Source: Clostridia bacterium (GTDB lineage Bacteria > Bacillota > Clostridia > Oscillospirales > CAG-272). Taken from it: DNA of 64,000 bases. Under the pieces are notes generated by a model. That model searched no databases and had not been told where the DNA came from. It worked only from the letters and a program-made list of their open reading frames with translations. Position numbers and translations under genes: made by a program. The stretch is taken from NCBI GenBank assembly GCA_017453255.1, contig JAFTKN010000010.1, forward strand, positions 152,458 through 216,457, written 5' to 3'. Below are positions 16,854 through 25,417 of the stretch, piece by piece; position 1 is the first letter of the stretch, and each line of letters begins with the position of its first letter.

Positions 16854-18707
16854 ATGACCATTGAACGATTAGAAGTTTTAAGAAAGAAATCTTCAATGCT
16901 TCCTCAAACACCAGGCATATATTTGATGAAAGATATTAACAATAAGATAATATATGTTGGGAAATCCCGTTCACTGAAAGATAGGGTTTCACAGTATTTT
17001 CATCTAAATGATGATGCTAACATAAAGACATTGCGCATGGTTTCTCAGGTGAATGATTTTGACACTATTCTTTGCGATACTGAAATTGAAGCATTAGCAT
17101 TAGAAAATGTTAAAATTAAACAATATACTCCAAAATACAATATATTGTTGAAGGACGCGAAGTCGTATCCATATATAAAGCTTACTATGAATGAATTATA
17201 TCCTAAGTTAAGTATGACACGAACAAGGTTGTTGGATGGTGCAAAATATTTTGGGCCATATTCTGGGGTGTCAGTTGTTTATGACGTGATAGGAACCCTT
17301 GAAAGAGCATTGCAAATTCCAACGTGCAAACGAGTCTTTCCAAGAGATATTGGTAAAGAAAGACCATGTATATATAAACAAATGGGTAGATGTGTTTCAC
17401 CTTGTGATAATAGCATAAGTCAAGAAAATTTTTATAAAATGATGCAATGTGTATCAGATGTATTAAAAGGGAATATTAGATTAGCTGTTGCGAAATTAAA
17501 CGAGCAAATGAGTGATTTTGCTGAAAGAGAGCTTTTCGAGGATGCTGCAAGATGTCGTGATGGTATAGAAGCATTGAAAAGGCTATGTGACGGACAAAAG
17601 ATAATCGGAGCTCCTGATGACGAGTATGATGTAATTTCTGTTTATAAAGATGAACTCTCAATGTGTATCTCTGTGTTTTATATAAGAGAAGGTATTATAG
17701 TGGATAGTGATAATTTTTTATATGGTGCGTATGAACTCAATTCAGATTTAGGATATGAATATATGTCATCTTTCCTTATAGAACTGTACCAAAAGAGAGA
17801 ATATATACCAAAGGAAATTTTATTATCCTTTGATTTTGATCCATATGAGCTTGAATTGACTCAGGAGTATTTAAAAAGCATAAATAAAAGAAATATAAAG
17901 ATTAGAATACCTCAAAAAGGCAACTATAAAAAATTATGCGAGCTTGTATATAACAATGCAAAAGAACAAGCAAATCAATATAAGAATAGAGTCGAACAAG
18001 ATAATAAAGTTTTGGTCAAACTGATGGAAATGTTAAATTTATTATCAGTTCCTGTACGTATTGAGGCATATGATATTTCTAATTTAGGAAACGAACATAT
18101 TACTGGTGGAATGATAGTTGCAGAGAATGGAAATTTGAAGAAAAGTGACTACAAAGTTTTTAAAGTTAAAAACCAAGAGGGTGTTGACGATTATTCTGCT
18201 ATGAGAGAAGTTATAAAAAGGCGTATTGAGCATTTAAACGATGGATTTGGTAGTTTTTCTGAAAGACCAGATTTAATTCTTTTAGATGGTGGTATGACGC
18301 ATGTAGCAGTAATAAAACGATTGCTTTTTGAAATGAATGTTGAAATACCAGTTTTTGGAATGGTAAAGGATGAACATCATAAAACTCGTACCCTTGTTAC
18401 AGAAAATGAAGAAATTAGCGTTGCTAAAGAACAAGCTGTATTTGTATTTTTATACAAGTTACAAGAAGAGGTTCATAGATTTACAGTTACACAGATGGAT
18501 AAGGCAAAACGAAAATCGTTTAAAAAATTTGCAATTGAAAGCGTAAAAGGAATCGGAAAAAATAAGGCTAAGGCATTAATGAACTATTTTAAAACCATAT
18601 CTGCGATAAAAAATGCTAGCATTGAAGAATTGATGAACGTTAAAGGCATTGGACGTAATGATGCAGAAAACGTGTTTAGATTTTTCAATGGTGAGGAGAA
18701 AGAATGA
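16854..18707 (+). CDS. uvrC: Excinuclease ABC subunit C
   Basis: Makes both incisions in nucleotide excision repair with UvrB. It has 617 residues, normal for UvrC. In order: GIY-YIG nuclease domain at about 17-95 (GIYLMKD and IYVGKS) for the 3' cut; a Cys-rich segment near 165-185 (CKRVFPRD, then CIYKQMGRCVSPC); the UvrB-interacting UVR helix pair at about 205-240; the RNase H-like endonuclease domain (EAYDISNLGNEHITGG, then LILLDGG) for the 5' cut; and two helix-hairpin-helix motifs at the end. ATG 16854 follows AGGAGG. The stop overlaps rsmD by four bases, so uvrC-rsmD-coaD form one operon. Confidence 0.97.
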   Translation: MTIERLEVLRKKSSMLPQTPGIYLMKDINNKIIYVGKSRSLKDRVSQYFHLNDDANIKTLRMVSQVNDFDTILCDTEIEALALENVKIKQYTPKYNILLKDAKSYPYIKLTMNELYPKLSMTRTRLLDGAKYFGPYSGVSVVYDVIGTLERALQIPTCKRVFPRDIGKERPCIYKQMGRCVSPCDNSISQENFYKMMQCVSDVLKGNIRLAVAKLNEQMSDFAERELFEDAARCRDGIEALKRLCDGQKIIGAPDDEYDVISVYKDELSMCISVFYIREGIIVDSDNFLYGAYELNSDLGYEYMSSFLIELYQKREYIPKEILLSFDFDPYELELTQEYLKSINKRNIKIRIPQKGNYKKLCELVYNNAKEQANQYKNRVEQDNKVLVKLMEMLNLLSVPVRIEAYDISNLGNEHITGGMIVAENGNLKKSDYKVFKVKNQEGVDDYSAMREVIKRRIEHLNDGFGSFSERPDLILLDGGMTHVAVIKRLLFEMNVEIPVFGMVKDEHHKTRTLVTENEEISVAKEQAVFVFLYKLQEEVHRFTVTQMDKAKRKSFKKFAIESVKGIGKNKAKALMNYFKTISAIKNASIEELMNVKGIGRNDAENVFRFFNGEEKE

Positions 18708-19273
18708 AAATAATTACGGGTAGTGCTAAAGGTATGAATTTAGAGACTTTAGATGGGAACGAAACAAGACCAACATCGCAACGAGTAAAAGAAGCGATAT
18801 TTTCAATGATTCAATTTGATATTGAGGGAAAGCGTGTACTTGATTTGTTTGCTGGGAGTGGACAAATGGGGTTAGAAGCCTTAAGCAGAGGTGCATCAAA
18901 GGCAACATTTTGTGATTTGTCAGCACAGGCAACAAGCATTATAATCAAAAATGCTAAAAAAACTCGTTTGTTCTCATCTTGTAGAGTGTCAACCTGTGAC
19001 TATTCACAAATGATTAAGGGATTAGCGGGAAAAGAGCAATATGATATAATTTTTATTGATCCTCCCTATAAACTTAATTGTATTGATGACGTGTTAAAAA
19101 AGCTTTTACAGGCAAACGCCATTTCTGAAGATGCATATGTAATTTGTGAAAATGGTGGAGAGGATATTTTCAACGGAAATAAAGATTTATCAGAAAAGTT
19201 TATAATATATAAGCAAAACAGATATTCAATTAGTTATGTAACTGTTTTGAAGCTTTCAAAGGAGATATTATGA
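18704..19273 (+). CDS. rsmD: 16S rRNA (guanine966-N2)-methyltransferase
   Basis: SAM-dependent methyltransferase that modifies G966 in 16S rRNA. The 189-residue chain begins with the typical RsmD opening (IITGSAKGMNLE and TRPTSQRVKEAIFS), then the SAM-binding LDLFAGSGQMGLEALSRGA near residue 47, and the catalytic FIDPPY near residue 118. The ATG overlaps the uvrC stop by four bases (ATGA) and the TGA-type stop overlaps coaD in the same way, indicating translational coupling. rsmD next to coaD is a very common bacterial pairing. Confidence 0.96.
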   Translation: MKIITGSAKGMNLETLDGNETRPTSQRVKEAIFSMIQFDIEGKRVLDLFAGSGQMGLEALSRGASKATFCDLSAQATSIIIKNAKKTRLFSSCRVSTCDYSQMIKGLAGKEQYDIIFIDPPYKLNCIDDVLKKLLQANAISEDAYVICENGGEDIFNGNKDLSEKFIIYKQNRYSISYVTVLKLSKEIL

Positions 19274-19740
19274 GAGCAATAGTGACTGGAAGCTTTGATC
19301 CATTTACACTAGGTCATTTGGAAATAGTAAAACGAGCATTAGAGATGTTTAGTGAGGTTTATGTTGTTGCTCTTGTTAATGAAAACAAACAATATATGTT
19401 TACGATGGAGCAGAAAAAAAGAATACTTGAGCTTTCAACTAAAGAATTGAAAAATGTAGTAGTTGATGCATTTGCAGGTATGACATCAGATTACATGCAT
19501 GAACATAAAATTACAAAAATAGTGCGAGGATATAGAAATTCAAAAGATCTTGATTATGAAAAAGAGTTATCTCAAAAGATGACGCAATGTGACAAAAACT
19601 TTGAAACTATTTTGTTGAAATGTGATGAGAAATTTTCGGAAATAAGTTCAACAAGTGCAAGGAAAGCAATAATTGATAAAGACGATTTAACAAATTATTT
19701 GCATATTGATGCAATTCAATATATTGATACCATTTTGTAA
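19270..19740 (+). CDS. coaD: Phosphopantetheine adenylyltransferase
   Basis: Adenylates 4'-phosphopantetheine to dephospho-CoA, the penultimate step of coenzyme A synthesis. It is 156 residues, the standard length. GSFDPFTLGH at 7-16 contains the TxGH nucleotide-binding motif, RGYRNSKDLDYEKEL near residue 88 is the substrate region, and ISSTSAR near 127 matches the ISSTxxR signature. It overlaps rsmD by four bases and ends the operon before a long terminator. Confidence 0.97.
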   Translation: MRAIVTGSFDPFTLGHLEIVKRALEMFSEVYVVALVNENKQYMFTMEQKKRILELSTKELKNVVVDAFAGMTSDYMHEHKITKIVRGYRNSKDLDYEKELSQKMTQCDKNFETILLKCDEKFSEISSTSARKAIIDKDDLTNYLHIDAIQYIDTIL

Positions 19741-19797
19741 AAAATCACCGATTTGTAAGTGAACTTAGATAGTTCATTCAAATCGGTGATTTTTTTA
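19741..19797 (+). terminator. Long terminator of the uvrC-rsmD-coaD operon
   Basis: AAATCACCGATTTG / CAAATCGGTGATTT stem with a 25-base region between the arms and a seven-T tail. Confidence 0.85.
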
Positions 19798-19856
19798 TTA
19801 GTTCTACTTGCTTTAACTTAAAATGATAAAAAAATAAAAAAATTTCAAAAAAAGTA

Positions 19857-19885
19857 TTGCAATTTGGAAATATATAGGTTATAAT
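19857..19885 (+). promoter_or_regulatory. Promoter of the mraZ (dcw) cluster
   Basis: TTGCAA (19857-19862), 17 bases, TATAAT (19880-19885). It is followed at once by the GTGG repeats described separately. Confidence 0.7.
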
Positions 19886-19893
19886 AAGTACAT

Positions 19894-19934
19894 AAAAGTG
19901 GTGAAAAGTGGAGTAAAATAGGTTAAAAGTGGAG
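19894..19934 (+). promoter_or_regulatory. MraZ operator repeats
   Basis: Ten-base direct repeats AAAAGTGGTG, AAAAGTGGAG, a degenerate TAAAATAGGT, and TAAAAGTGGAG, placed between the -10 box and the ribosome site. Spaced AAAGTGG/TGGG repeats upstream of mraZ are the known binding site of MraZ in other bacteria, so autoregulation of the cluster is inferred. Confidence 0.75.
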
Positions 19935-19953
19935 CGAAAGGAGGAATTAGAGC

Positions 19954-20376
19954 ATGCTTTATGGTAGATACGAGCATACAGTAGATGCAAAGAATAGAGT
20001 TTTCGTACCAGCAAAATTTAAAGAGGCTCTTGATAATTCCTTTAAACTTACTTATAACGATTTCAACAAATGCATTCTTGTTTATTCAAATAGAGAATGG
20101 GATAAATATGAAGAAAAATTAGCCGCTCTTCCAACTTTACAATTTGAAGACTATATTCGTGAAATATTTTCTAATACTGTCGATGTTCAAATAGATTCGC
20201 AAGGTAGAATAGTTATTCCTCAGTTTTTGAAGGATAAGGTGGATATTCAAAAAAATGTGCTCTTTATGGGTGTTGGAACTCATATTGAAATATGGGCACA
20301 GGAAGTATTCGAAGAAAAGAGAAAATCTATTAATATGAATGAGATGAAGAAGCTCATGATAGAAATGGGATTCTAA
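19954..20376 (+). CDS. mraZ: Transcriptional regulator MraZ
   Basis: DNA-binding regulator and first gene of the division/cell-wall cluster. The 140-residue chain holds two SpoVT-AbrB-like domains (about 5-50 and 77-125), each with the DxxGR-type core: DAKNRVFVPAKF and DSQGRIVIPQFL. ATG 19954 follows AAAGGAGG. Direct repeats matching the MraZ box are just upstream. rsmH starts four bases after it, as in nearly all bacteria. Confidence 0.96.
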   Translation: MLYGRYEHTVDAKNRVFVPAKFKEALDNSFKLTYNDFNKCILVYSNREWDKYEEKLAALPTLQFEDYIREIFSNTVDVQIDSQGRIVIPQFLKDKVDIQKNVLFMGVGTHIEIWAQEVFEEKRKSINMNEMKKLMIEMGF

Positions 20377-20379
20377 ACT

Positions 20380-21321
20380 ATGAAAATGGAATTTTCACAC
20401 TATTCAGTTATGCTTTCAGAGTGCATTGATGGATTAAATATAGATCCCAATGGAATTTATGTTGATTGTACTGCTGGTGGCGGAGGACATTCAATAGAAA
20501 TATTGAAAAGATTAGATCAAGGTAAGCTGATATCAATCGATCAAGACGACAATGCCTTAATTGCATGTAAGAAAAGATTTGTTGGTTATGAAAAAAATTC
20601 TATATTAGTAAAAAGCAATTTTGTAGAGTTAAAAAATATTTTAGATTCATTGAATATTAATTCTGTAGATGGTGTATTAATGGATTTAGGTGTCTCGTCT
20701 CATCAGCTAGACACTGCAGAACGTGGGTTCTCGTATAATAGTGACGCAGAACTTGATATGCGAATGGACCCACATTCCCCTTTTTCTGCATATGATGTTG
20801 TTAATACCTATAGTGAAGAAAATTTATATAATATAATTAAAAATTATGGTGAGGAAAAGTTCGCATCATTAATAGCAAAGAAAATTGTAAAAGAAAGAGA
20901 AATTACCCCAATAAAAACGACTTTTGAATTATCGAATATCATTAAAAATGCAATCCCTGTTGCAGCAGCAAAAAAAGAGGCACAACATCCAGCAAAAAGG
21001 ACCTTTCAAGCAATTAGAATAGAGGTCAATCACGAGCTTGATGTTATCGAACCTGCAATAAGAGCCGGAGTGCAAGCATTAAAAAAGGGCGGAAGAATAG
21101 TTATAATGACATTCCATTCATTAGAAGATAGGATAGTGAAAACTTTGTTCAATAATGAAGCTCAAGGCTGTATATGTCCTAAAGATTTTCCAGTATGTAT
21201 TTGTGGTAATAGACCGAAATTAAAAGTAATAACAAAAAAACCCATAATAGCTGGGGACAAAGAACTAAAAGAAAATTCAAGATCAAAAAGTGCAAAATTA
21301 AGAATTGCAGAAAAATTATAG
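20380..21321 (+). CDS. rsmH: 16S rRNA (cytosine1402-N4)-methyltransferase
   Basis: Methylates C1402 of 16S rRNA. Of 313 residues; SAM-binding [16 protein letters not shown] near residue 27, [15 protein letters not shown] near 100, [14 protein letters not shown] near 208 and [12 protein letters not shown] near 245 are the characteristic motifs. It starts four bases after mraZ. ATG 20386 is an alternative start two codons later. Confidence 0.97.
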   Translation: MKMEFSHYSVMLSECIDGLNIDPNGIYVDCTAGGGGHSIEILKRLDQGKLISIDQDDNALIACKKRFVGYEKNSILVKSNFVELKNILDSLNINSVDGVLMDLGVSSHQLDTAERGFSYNSDAELDMRMDPHSPFSAYDVVNTYSEENLYNIIKNYGEEKFASLIAKKIVKEREITPIKTTFELSNIIKNAIPVAAAKKEAQHPAKRTFQAIRIEVNHELDVIEPAIRAGVQALKKGGRIVIMTFHSLEDRIVKTLFNNEAQGCICPKDFPVCICGNRPKLKVITKKPIIAGDKELKENSRSKSAKLRIAEKL

Positions 21322-21346
21322 TTGAAAATCACAGGAGGATGTTAAA

Positions 21347-21640
21347 ATGTACGGAACAACTATGAGAAATTACAACGTAAATAAGGCATCCAAATCGAAG
21401 GATGAAAGAGGTTTCTTTTCTTCAAAATTTAGTTTTAAGAAACAAGCTAAAGAAAAGAAGGCTCGTGAAACAAGATACCTGAGAATAGAAAAAAATGAGA
21501 TGCCAAAAATCGAAAAAGAGAAGAATACTACTAGCGAAAGCTTCTTTTCAAAAAAGGATTTTCCAATTCCTTCCGTAATTATTACGGTATTACTAACTAT
21601 GATGTTTTTAGTTGTAGTATCAGGAATTGCATCATTATAA
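21347..21640 (+). CDS. Small C-terminally anchored membrane protein in the ftsL position
   Basis: Ninety-seven residues with a long, highly charged cytoplasmic N-terminus rich in Lys, Glu and Arg (about 1-70) and a single hydrophobic segment at about 75-96 that reaches almost to the last residue. It occupies the slot between rsmH and the PBP gene where ftsL normally lies. Unlike FtsL it has no extracytoplasmic coiled coil, because nothing follows the membrane segment. A terminator at 21651 closes the message directly afterwards, so this is not a frameshifted longer gene as far as I can see. AGGAGG precedes ATG 21347. It may be a divergent FtsL, a division-linked protein, or something unrelated; I cannot name it. 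Confidence 0.75.
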   Translation: MYGTTMRNYNVNKASKSKDERGFFSSKFSFKKQAKEKKARETRYLRIEKNEMPKIEKEKNTTSESFFSKKDFPIPSVIITVLLTMMFLVVVSGIASL

Positions 21641-21650
21641 TAAATAATTA

Positions 21651-21680
21651 AAGTCTCGGCTTTTTGCCGAGACTTTTTTT
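21651..21680 (+). terminator. Terminator inside the dcw cluster
   Basis: AAGTCTCGGC / GCCGAGACTT stem with a T-rich loop and a seven-T tail, dividing mraZ-rsmH-small gene from the PBP gene. Confidence 0.85.
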
Positions 21681-21732
21681 CATATAAATTTTTATAAATG
21701 AATATATTTATAAAAAGGAAGTAGGTGAATAA

Positions 21733-23958
21733 ATGCTTAACATAATTTCTGTAAAAACTAAAAGAAGAAGTTTAATTGTATTAATTACATTTATGACAAT
21801 TTGCATCTTGATTTTAATAGCCTTATTTAAGCTTCAAATTATAAACAATAACAAATACCAAAATTATGTATTTGATCAAATTACTGTTGAAACTAATGTA
21901 AATCCTTCAAGAGGTATTATATACGATAGAAATGGGGAAATTTTAGCTAGTAATAAAACGGTTTGGATATTATATGTTGTTCCAAAAAATATAAAAGATA
22001 GCGAACAGATTGCAAGAGGAATTTCAGCAATATTGTCATTAGACTATGAAAAGGTTCTTGAAAAAGTAAAAAAAACAGGATATAAATATCAAATAATAAA
22101 AAAAGATTTAAATATTAATGAAGCAGAAAATATACGAGAGTTTATTAGCCAACATGGATTTGAAGAACAAATACAGCTGAATGCAAGTAGCGAAAGATAT
22201 TATCCGAATAATGATTTAGCATCGCACGTTTTAGGTTTTGTAAATGCAGATGGTGTAGGGATATATGGGTTGGAAAAGGTATATAACAATATAATGGAGG
22301 GGACAACAGGCAAATACATTACTGCGCAGGATGCACAAAGCAATGATATGCCGTTTCAATACGAAACATATATTGAAGATGAAGATGGATATAACCTTGT
22401 TACTACATTAGATATGTACATACAAAATCAGTTGGAATTACAGCTCGAAACTGCATCTATTGAATCCGGAGCGCAAAATAGATCAGCAGGAATAGTTATG
22501 AATCCTAAAACGGGTGAAATATATGCAATGGCAGTTTATCCTAGTTTTGACCTGAATGAGCCATATAAATTAGATGAAACATCATTAAATTATCTGTTGG
22601 AATATAAAAATAGTGATGAATACAATCAAATGTATATCAATATGTTATATAGCATGTGGAACAACAAGGCGGTTACAGAGTTATACGAGCCAGGATCAAC
22701 ATTTAAAATACTTACTACCGCTACAGCTTTACAGGAAAATGCTGCTAATTTAAATACAACATTTACATGCACAGGTGCTTTGAAAATAGATGGATATTAT
22801 AGAGCAATTAGCTGTCACAAGCGAACAGGACATGGAACATTGACATTTTCAGAAGCACTTCAGCAGTCATGCAATCCATATATGATGAGACTTGGTTTTT
22901 CTATTGGAAAAGAAATGTTCTATGAATATTTTCAAAAGTTTGGTTACACAAGTCGAACTGGAATTGATTTACCATCAGAGGCATTCAGCTATTATCACAA
23001 TTATGATAATTTCTCTAATGTATCTTTAGCGGTTTATTCATTTGGTCAAACGTTTAAAACAACTGCTATACAGCAGTTAAGTGCAATTTGTACTGTTGCA
23101 AACGGAGGATATTCTGTTGTGCCACATTTTATTAAAGAAATTGTGGATAACGAAAATAATATAATTTATGAATATGAAAACAAACAAAATAACCAAATTC
23201 TTAACGAAGAAGTATGCAAAACGATTTCTCAAATATTAAAGGAAGGTGTAGACGGAGACGGAGGAGCAAAAAATGCATATGTTTCTGGATATAGCGTAGC
23301 TGCAAAAACAGGAACATCAGAAAAAAAAGATAAATATGATGCAAATGGTAATACCTCATATCGTGTGTCTTCATGCGTAGCTTATGCCCCTGCAGAAGAT
23401 CCACAAATAGCAGTTATTATGATTGTTGACGAGCCAACAATAGGAAGCAAATACGGAAGTGTAGTTGTAGCGCCATACATTGCAAAATTTTTAGAACAAG
23501 TGTTGCCATATTTGGGTGTAGAACCAAGCTATAGTAATATTGAAAAAGAAAATGAGCAAATTGAAGTTCCTGATTTAAAAAATAAAAATGTGTCAAATGC
23601 GATAGAAATATTAAAATCTATAGGAATTTCATATGAAATTATTGGCAATGAAGAAACAGTTTGCGATCAAATGCCTCAAAAAGGAAGTGTAATACATAAA
23701 AAAAGTGGAAAAGTCTTGATTTATACAGGAGGAAACACACAAACTACAGTAGAAGTGCCTAATATAATAGGTCTAAGTGCGGAGCAAGCAAATTTAGTAT
23801 TAACAAACAGTGGGTTTAATATAAAATATGAGGGAACCACTAATTTTAAATATGGTGAGAAGGTAGAAGTGGTATATCAAAGTATTAAAGCTGGAGAATG
23901 GGTTCCAAGAGGAACTGTTATTACAGTAAAATTACTTTTTATTGATGAAAAGGAATAG
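21733..23958 (+). CDS. Class B penicillin-binding protein with two PASTA domains (SpoVD/PbpB-like)
   Basis: Peptidoglycan transpeptidase that works with an SEDS polymerase (here FtsW at 27.7 kb) in septal or spore wall synthesis. It has 741 residues: one N-terminal membrane anchor (about 13-35), a dimerisation domain, and a transpeptidase domain with STFK at 322-325 (catalytic Ser322), SCN at 379-381 and KTGT at 525-528. Two PASTA domains follow at about 613-672 and 677-740. A single such PBP in the cluster could be the vegetative division protein, the sporulation protein SpoVD, or both. ATG 21733 follows GGAAGTAGGTG. It begins a run of genes that overlap or nearly touch, through murG. Confidence 0.93.
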   Translation: MLNIISVKTKRRSLIVLITFMTICILILIALFKLQIINNNKYQNYVFDQITVETNVNPSRGIIYDRNGEILASNKTVWILYVVPKNIKDSEQIARGISAILSLDYEKVLEKVKKTGYKYQIIKKDLNINEAENIREFISQHGFEEQIQLNASSERYYPNNDLASHVLGFVNADGVGIYGLEKVYNNIMEGTTGKYITAQDAQSNDMPFQYETYIEDEDGYNLVTTLDMYIQNQLELQLETASIESGAQNRSAGIVMNPKTGEIYAMAVYPSFDLNEPYKLDETSLNYLLEYKNSDEYNQMYINMLYSMWNNKAVTELYEPGSTFKILTTATALQENAANLNTTFTCTGALKIDGYYRAISCHKRTGHGTLTFSEALQQSCNPYMMRLGFSIGKEMFYEYFQKFGYTSRTGIDLPSEAFSYYHNYDNFSNVSLAVYSFGQTFKTTAIQQLSAICTVANGGYSVVPHFIKEIVDNENNIIYEYENKQNNQILNEEVCKTISQILKEGVDGDGGAKNAYVSGYSVAAKTGTSEKKDKYDANGNTSYRVSSCVAYAPAEDPQIAVIMIVDEPTIGSKYGSVVVAPYIAKFLEQVLPYLGVEPSYSNIEKENEQIEVPDLKNKNVSNAIEILKSIGISYEIIGNEETVCDQMPQKGSVIHKKSGKVLIYTGGNTQTTVEVPNIIGLSAEQANLVLTNSGFNIKYEGTTNFKYGEKVEVVYQSIKAGEWVPRGTVITVKLLFIDEKE

Positions 23959-23959
23959 C

Positions 23960-25417
23960 ATGATTTTAGCAGATTTAATTAAAGATATTAATGTAATTGA
24001 TAACATGGTTGATTTAAATATTGAAATACATGGTATAGCATCGGATTCTCGCAAGGTGAAAAAAGGCTATATATTCGTTGCTGTAAAAGGCGAAAACACG
24101 AACGGGAACCTATATATTAACGATGCAATAAAAAATGGTGCAGTAGCTGTTGTTACGGATGAAAAAAGTGAGAAAAACAAATATATTTTGGTAAATAATG
24201 CAAGAATGGCACTTTCAAAAATGTGGTCAAACTATTATGATAAACCAGATAAAGATATCAATATCATTGCAATAACAGGAACTAATGGAAAAACAACCAC
24301 TGCATATTGCTTATATAGAATTTTAAGAAGCAAAGGCATTGACTGTGGATTAATATCAACTATTGAATGTTTAATAAACGATGAACAAATAAATACAAAT
24401 GGTGGAAGTGATGTGTTAGATAAGTATGGAGCAATGACTACTCCCGATCCCGAAATCTTATATAATATTATTAATAAAATGAAGGAAAGAAGAGTTAAGT
24501 ATTTGATAATGGAAGCATCGTCTCATGCACTTGAACAACACAAACTCGATTTTTTAAATATTGAAATAGGCATTTTTACTAATCTGTCTCACGACCACCT
24601 TGACTATCATAGAAATATGGATAATTATTTTTTTGCAAAGCAAAAATTGTTTAAATTGTGTAATATAGGAATAATAAATATTGATGATGAATATGGAAAA
24701 AAACTTTACAAAAAATACAAGGGACGAATGTTAAGTGTCTCGATCAATGAAAATGCGGATTTTTATGCAAAAATAACAAAATGCAATTCAAAAGGAACAG
24801 AATTTGTAGTTTTTGAGGAAGGAAATGAAATAAAAATCAAGTCATGTTTATATGGCGAAATAAATGTCTATAATTTATTACTAGCAATTGCATGCACAAA
24901 CGCATTGGGAATTAGAACAAAAGAAATATTAAATGTTCTTAAATCAATTAAAATTAAAGGTAGAATGGAAAAATATAAAAATAGAAATATCTTTATTGAT
25001 TATGCGCATACTCCAAAGGCAACCGAAAGCATTCTTAAAACGGCTAGACAAATTTTTCCAAAACGAAAAATAATAACATTGTTTGGATGTGGTGGTGATA
25101 GAGATAAGGAAAAGCGAAGCGAAATAGGGAAAATATGCTCTGAATATAGTGATTATATGATTTTAACGTCAGATAATTCAAGAAGCGAGAGTACTGAAAA
25201 TATTATCAAGGACATATTAACTGGAATAGAAAAAAATAAGAATTTTATAGTAATTGAAAATAGGTGTCAAGCAATAGAATATGCTGTAAAAAATACAAAG
25301 AAATCTGATGTTTTATTGCTACTCGGAAAGGGACATGAGAACTATGAAATTACAAATAAAGGAAAAATACATTTTGACGAAAGAGAGGTTTTATCAAGAA
25401 TATTAGATAATGCTTGA
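23960..25417 (+). CDS. murE: UDP-MurNAc-tripeptide synthetase
   Basis: Adds the third amino acid to the peptidoglycan stem peptide. It has 485 residues with three Mur ligase domains; the ATP loop TGTNGKTTT is near 105-113, and the amino-acid selectivity motif near 404 reads DNSR. In the meso-diaminopimelate enzymes this is DNPR, with the Arg contacting diaminopimelate, so meso-DAP is the likely substrate, with a Ser replacing the Pro. I took ATG 23960 because AAAAGGA (23948-23954) lies at a proper distance; TTG 23942 and ATG 23945 would overlap the PBP gene more and lack a site. It overlaps murF by eight bases. Confidence 0.95.
   Translation: MILADLIKDINVIDNMVDLNIEIHGIASDSRKVKKGYIFVAVKGENTNGNLYINDAIKNGAVAVVTDEKSEKNKYILVNNARMALSKMWSNYYDKPDKDINIIAITGTNGKTTTAYCLYRILRSKGIDCGLISTIECLINDEQINTNGGSDVLDKYGAMTTPDPEILYNIINKMKERRVKYLIMEASSHALEQHKLDFLNIEIGIFTNLSHDHLDYHRNMDNYFFAKQKLFKLCNIGIINIDDEYGKKLYKKYKGRMLSVSINENADFYAKITKCNSKGTEFVVFEEGNEIKIKSCLYGEINVYNLLLAIACTNALGIRTKEILNVLKSIKIKGRMEKYKNRNIFIDYAHTPKATESILKTARQIFPKRKIITLFGCGGDRDKEKRSEIGKICSEYSDYMILTSDNSRSESTENIIKDILTGIEKNKNFIVIENRCQAIEYAVKNTKKSDVLLLLGKGHENYEITNKGKIHFDEREVLSRILDNA

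Noticed and set aside
19890..19940. Short direct repeats that might be a CRISPR or satellite
   Set aside because: Units of ten bases without spacers directly before mraZ are an operator, not a CRISPR array.
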